46,648 nucleotides of DNA from contig MGXK01000019.1 in assembly GCA_001802375.1 (NCBI GenBank), positions 1-46,648 on the forward strand. Reading direction: 5' to 3'. Source of the DNA: Gammaproteobacteria bacterium RBG_16_51_14 (GTDB lineage Bacteria; Pseudomonadota; Gammaproteobacteria; Eutrophobiales; Eutrophobiaceae). How positions within the stretch are numbered: the stretch's first letter is position 1; each line of letters starts with the position of its first letter. Both the position numbers and the translations under genes were made by a program. Positions 45,020 through 46,648 of this stretch are shown here, piece by piece. A model generated the notes under the pieces. That model saw nothing but the letters and a program-made list of their open reading frames with translations. It was not told where the DNA came from and did not search any database.

Positions 45020-46648
45020 ATGAGGAAATTTACTAGTAAATGGTTAGTCGCCGCCTTGGCCCTGGCTGTTTCTGGTTCGGCTTTTGCTAATGATGGGGTT
45101 AGGAAGCTGATTCAGGATCCAAACTACTGGGCTTACCCGGGGCACGACTATAGCAACAACCGGTATTCTGAACTGCAGCAGATCAACAACAAGAATGCCG
45201 GTAAACTACAGGTTGCGTGGACGTTCTCAACAGGCATCCTGCGTGGTCATGAAGGTGGTCCCCTGGTCCTGCCCGGTTCTGCAATCGGACTGGAATCTGA
45301 CCATCTCTTCATCCATTCAGCGTTCCCGAACAACGTATTCGCAGTCAACCTGGATTCGCTGGATATCACCTGGATGTATGAGCCGCAGCAGGATTTTGAT
45401 GAAACCGTTCCGGTCATGTGCTGTGACACGGTCAACCGTGGTCTAGCCTATGGTGACGGCAAGATCTACCTGCAACAGGCTGATACCGTCCTGGTGGCAT
45501 TAAAGGCCAATGACGGGTCCGTAGTCTGGTCTACCAAGAATGGTGATCCCAAGAAGGGTCAGACCAACACCAACGCACCCCATCCCATGAAGGACAAGGT
45601 CTTCACCGGTATCGCCGGTGCCGAGTTCGGTGTCCGCTGCTGGATGGCCGCCTACAATGCCAGCGATGGTAGCCTGGCCTGGAAGGCATACAGCATGGGT
45701 CCGGATGAAGAAATCCTGTTTGATGACAAGACCACATCCATGGGCAAGGCGGTCGGCAAGGACTCAAGCCTGAAGACATGGTGTGCCGACAAGGACTGGA
45801 AGGCCCCTGCACGAGGACCAAGCAGCTGTAAATCACTGAGTGATCAGTGGAAGACAGGTGGTGGTTCAACCTGGGGCTGGTGGGCAGCCGACTTCGATGA
45901 AAACCTGATGTATTACGGTTCAGGTAACCCGAGCACCTGGAACCCGGTCGTTCGTCCGGGTGACAACAAGTGGTCCATGACCATGTTCGCTCGTGACATC
46001 GACACCGGTATCGCCCGCTGGGTCTATCAGATGACGCCCCATGATGAGTGGGACTATGACGGCATCAACGAAATGATCCTGGCTGACCAGAACATCGGTG
46101 GCAAGACCCGCAAGACAGTGGTCCACTTCAACCGTAATGGTTATGGCTACACCGTCGACCGCGTCAGTGGTGAACTGCTGGTTGCCGAGAAGTTTGATCC
46201 GGCCGTCAACTGGTCAACCCATGTTGACATGAAGACCGGCTATCCGCAGACCGTTGACAAGTTCAGCACCCACCTCAATGGTGAGGATGTGGTGACCAAG
46301 GACCTCGTTCCGGCCGCGCTGGGTTCCAAGAATGAGAACCCGGCATCCTACAGCCCGAAGAACGGTCTGTTCTACGTCGGCACGAACCATGTCGCCATGA
46401 CCTACGAACCGGTCAGCTATTCTGCAGGTGGTAATCAGTATGTTGCAGGCCAGGCCTACGTGAATGCGAACCTGACCATGTATCCTGCTGGTGCAGTATG
46501 CCCGGATTGCCCGAACAACAATGCAGCCAAGGACAACATGGGTAACATGATTGCCTGGGATGCCACTAAGGGCAAGATTGTCTGGTCTATACCGGAACAG
46601 TGGTCAGTATGGAGCGGTATCCTCTCCACGGCTGGCGACGTCGTCTGG
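45020..46648 (+). CDS. xoxF: XoxF-type lanthanide-dependent methanol dehydrogenase (partial)
   Basis: PQQ quinoprotein oxidising methanol in the periplasm, cut by the window end after 543 codons. Signal peptide of about 25 residues ends SAFA. The vicinal Cys134-Cys135 ([11 protein letters not shown]) form the PQQ-capping ring, and the active-site segment [13 protein letters not shown] carries catalytic Asp345 plus Asp347, the extra acid that marks lanthanide (XoxF) enzymes; calcium MxaF has Ala there. A loop at 255-270 carries an added Cys pair relative to usual XoxF sequences. GGAGGAGG before the ATG is strong. Cytochrome and XoxJ partners, if present, lie beyond the window. Confidence 0.93.
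   Translation, partial: MRKFTSKWLVAALALAVSGSAFANDGVRKLIQDPNYWAYPGHDYSNNRYSELQQINNKNAGKLQVAWTFSTGILRGHEGGPLVLPGSAIGLESDHLFIHSAFPNNVFAVNLDSLDITWMYEPQQDFDETVPVMCCDTVNRGLAYGDGKIYLQQADTVLVALKANDGSVVWSTKNGDPKKGQTNTNAPHPMKDKVFTGIAGAEFGVRCWMAAYNASDGSLAWKAYSMGPDEEILFDDKTTSMGKAVGKDSSLKTWCADKDWKAPARGPSSCKSLSDQWKTGGGSTWGWWAADFDENLMYYGSGNPSTWNPVVRPGDNKWSMTMFARDIDTGIARWVYQMTPHDEWDYDGINEMILADQNIGGKTRKTVVHFNRNGYGYTVDRVSGELLVAEKFDPAVNWSTHVDMKTGYPQTVDKFSTHLNGEDVVTKDLVPAALGSKNENPASYSPKNGLFYVGTNHVAMTYEPVSYSAGGNQYVAGQAYVNANLTMYPAGAVCPDCPNNNAAKDNMGNMIAWDATKGKIVWSIPEQWSVWSGILSTAGDVVW

Overview
The window is chromosomal DNA from a Gram-negative gammaproteobacterium with moderate GC. Evidence for this is the surE-pcm-nlpD-rpoS block, initiator tRNA ahead of rimP-nusA-infB-rbfA-truB-rpsO-pnp, rpsP-rimM-trmD-rplS, and the heptose/Kdo (LPS) genes hldE-hldD-waaA. 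A lanthanide-type PQQ methanol dehydrogenase (XoxF-like) at the right edge and a second PQQ dehydrogenase suggest a methylotroph or an organism that oxidises methanol as a side activity. I cannot name a genus from sequence alone.

Layout. 1-7.0 kb: arginine synthesis (argD, argF), stress and repair genes (surE, pcm, nlpD, rpoS), a reversed Mth938/DUF498 gene and adk. 7.0-10.5 kb: a 41-residue Lys/Ala-rich histone H1-like gene with an Arg-rich reading frame directly behind it, an intrinsic terminator, a class B penicillin-binding glycosyltransferase/transpeptidase (mrcB) and a TPR lipoprotein. 10.5-13.2 kb: a 15-copy heptanucleotide repeat, then a divergent AmmeMemoRadiSam pair (a MEMO-AMMECR1 fusion and the radical SAM enzyme). 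13.2-22.1 kb: the translation and RNA-metabolism operon. 22.5-24.4 kb: a P-loop ATPase paired with a MetA-like acyltransferase. 24.8-28.9 kb: catalase, a conserved unknown and a PQQ dehydrogenase, all on the minus strand, with a good OxyR-type palindrome upstream of the catalase. 29.1-37.8 kb: a lipoprotein, fau, the rpsP operon, ogt, xerD, a stand-alone CZB zinc-sensor protein, a GspE/PilB-type ATPase and dsbC. 37.8-42.5 kb: a 139-bp MITE-like element at the dsbC stop codon, a DUF3108 protein and the LPS core genes. 42.5-46.6 kb: a dense hairpin block, a small periplasmic Cys protein, a fused SoxYZ-like carrier and xoxF (cut by the window end).

The least characterised biology is the quinoprotein-linked module at the right end: SoxYZ-like carrier with an internal GGC arm, the Cys-rich small protein and XoxF. 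It is followed in interest by the PQQ dehydrogenase with Gly in place of the usual catalytic Asp, the ATPase/MetA-like pair, and the AmmeMemoRadiSam set. The intergenic DNA carries several repeat families: REP-like GCATACC/GGTATGC hairpins (three places), a roughly 50-bp two-hairpin repeat (two places), a MITE and the heptamer tandem array. All calls rest on reading the sequence; no database search was run.
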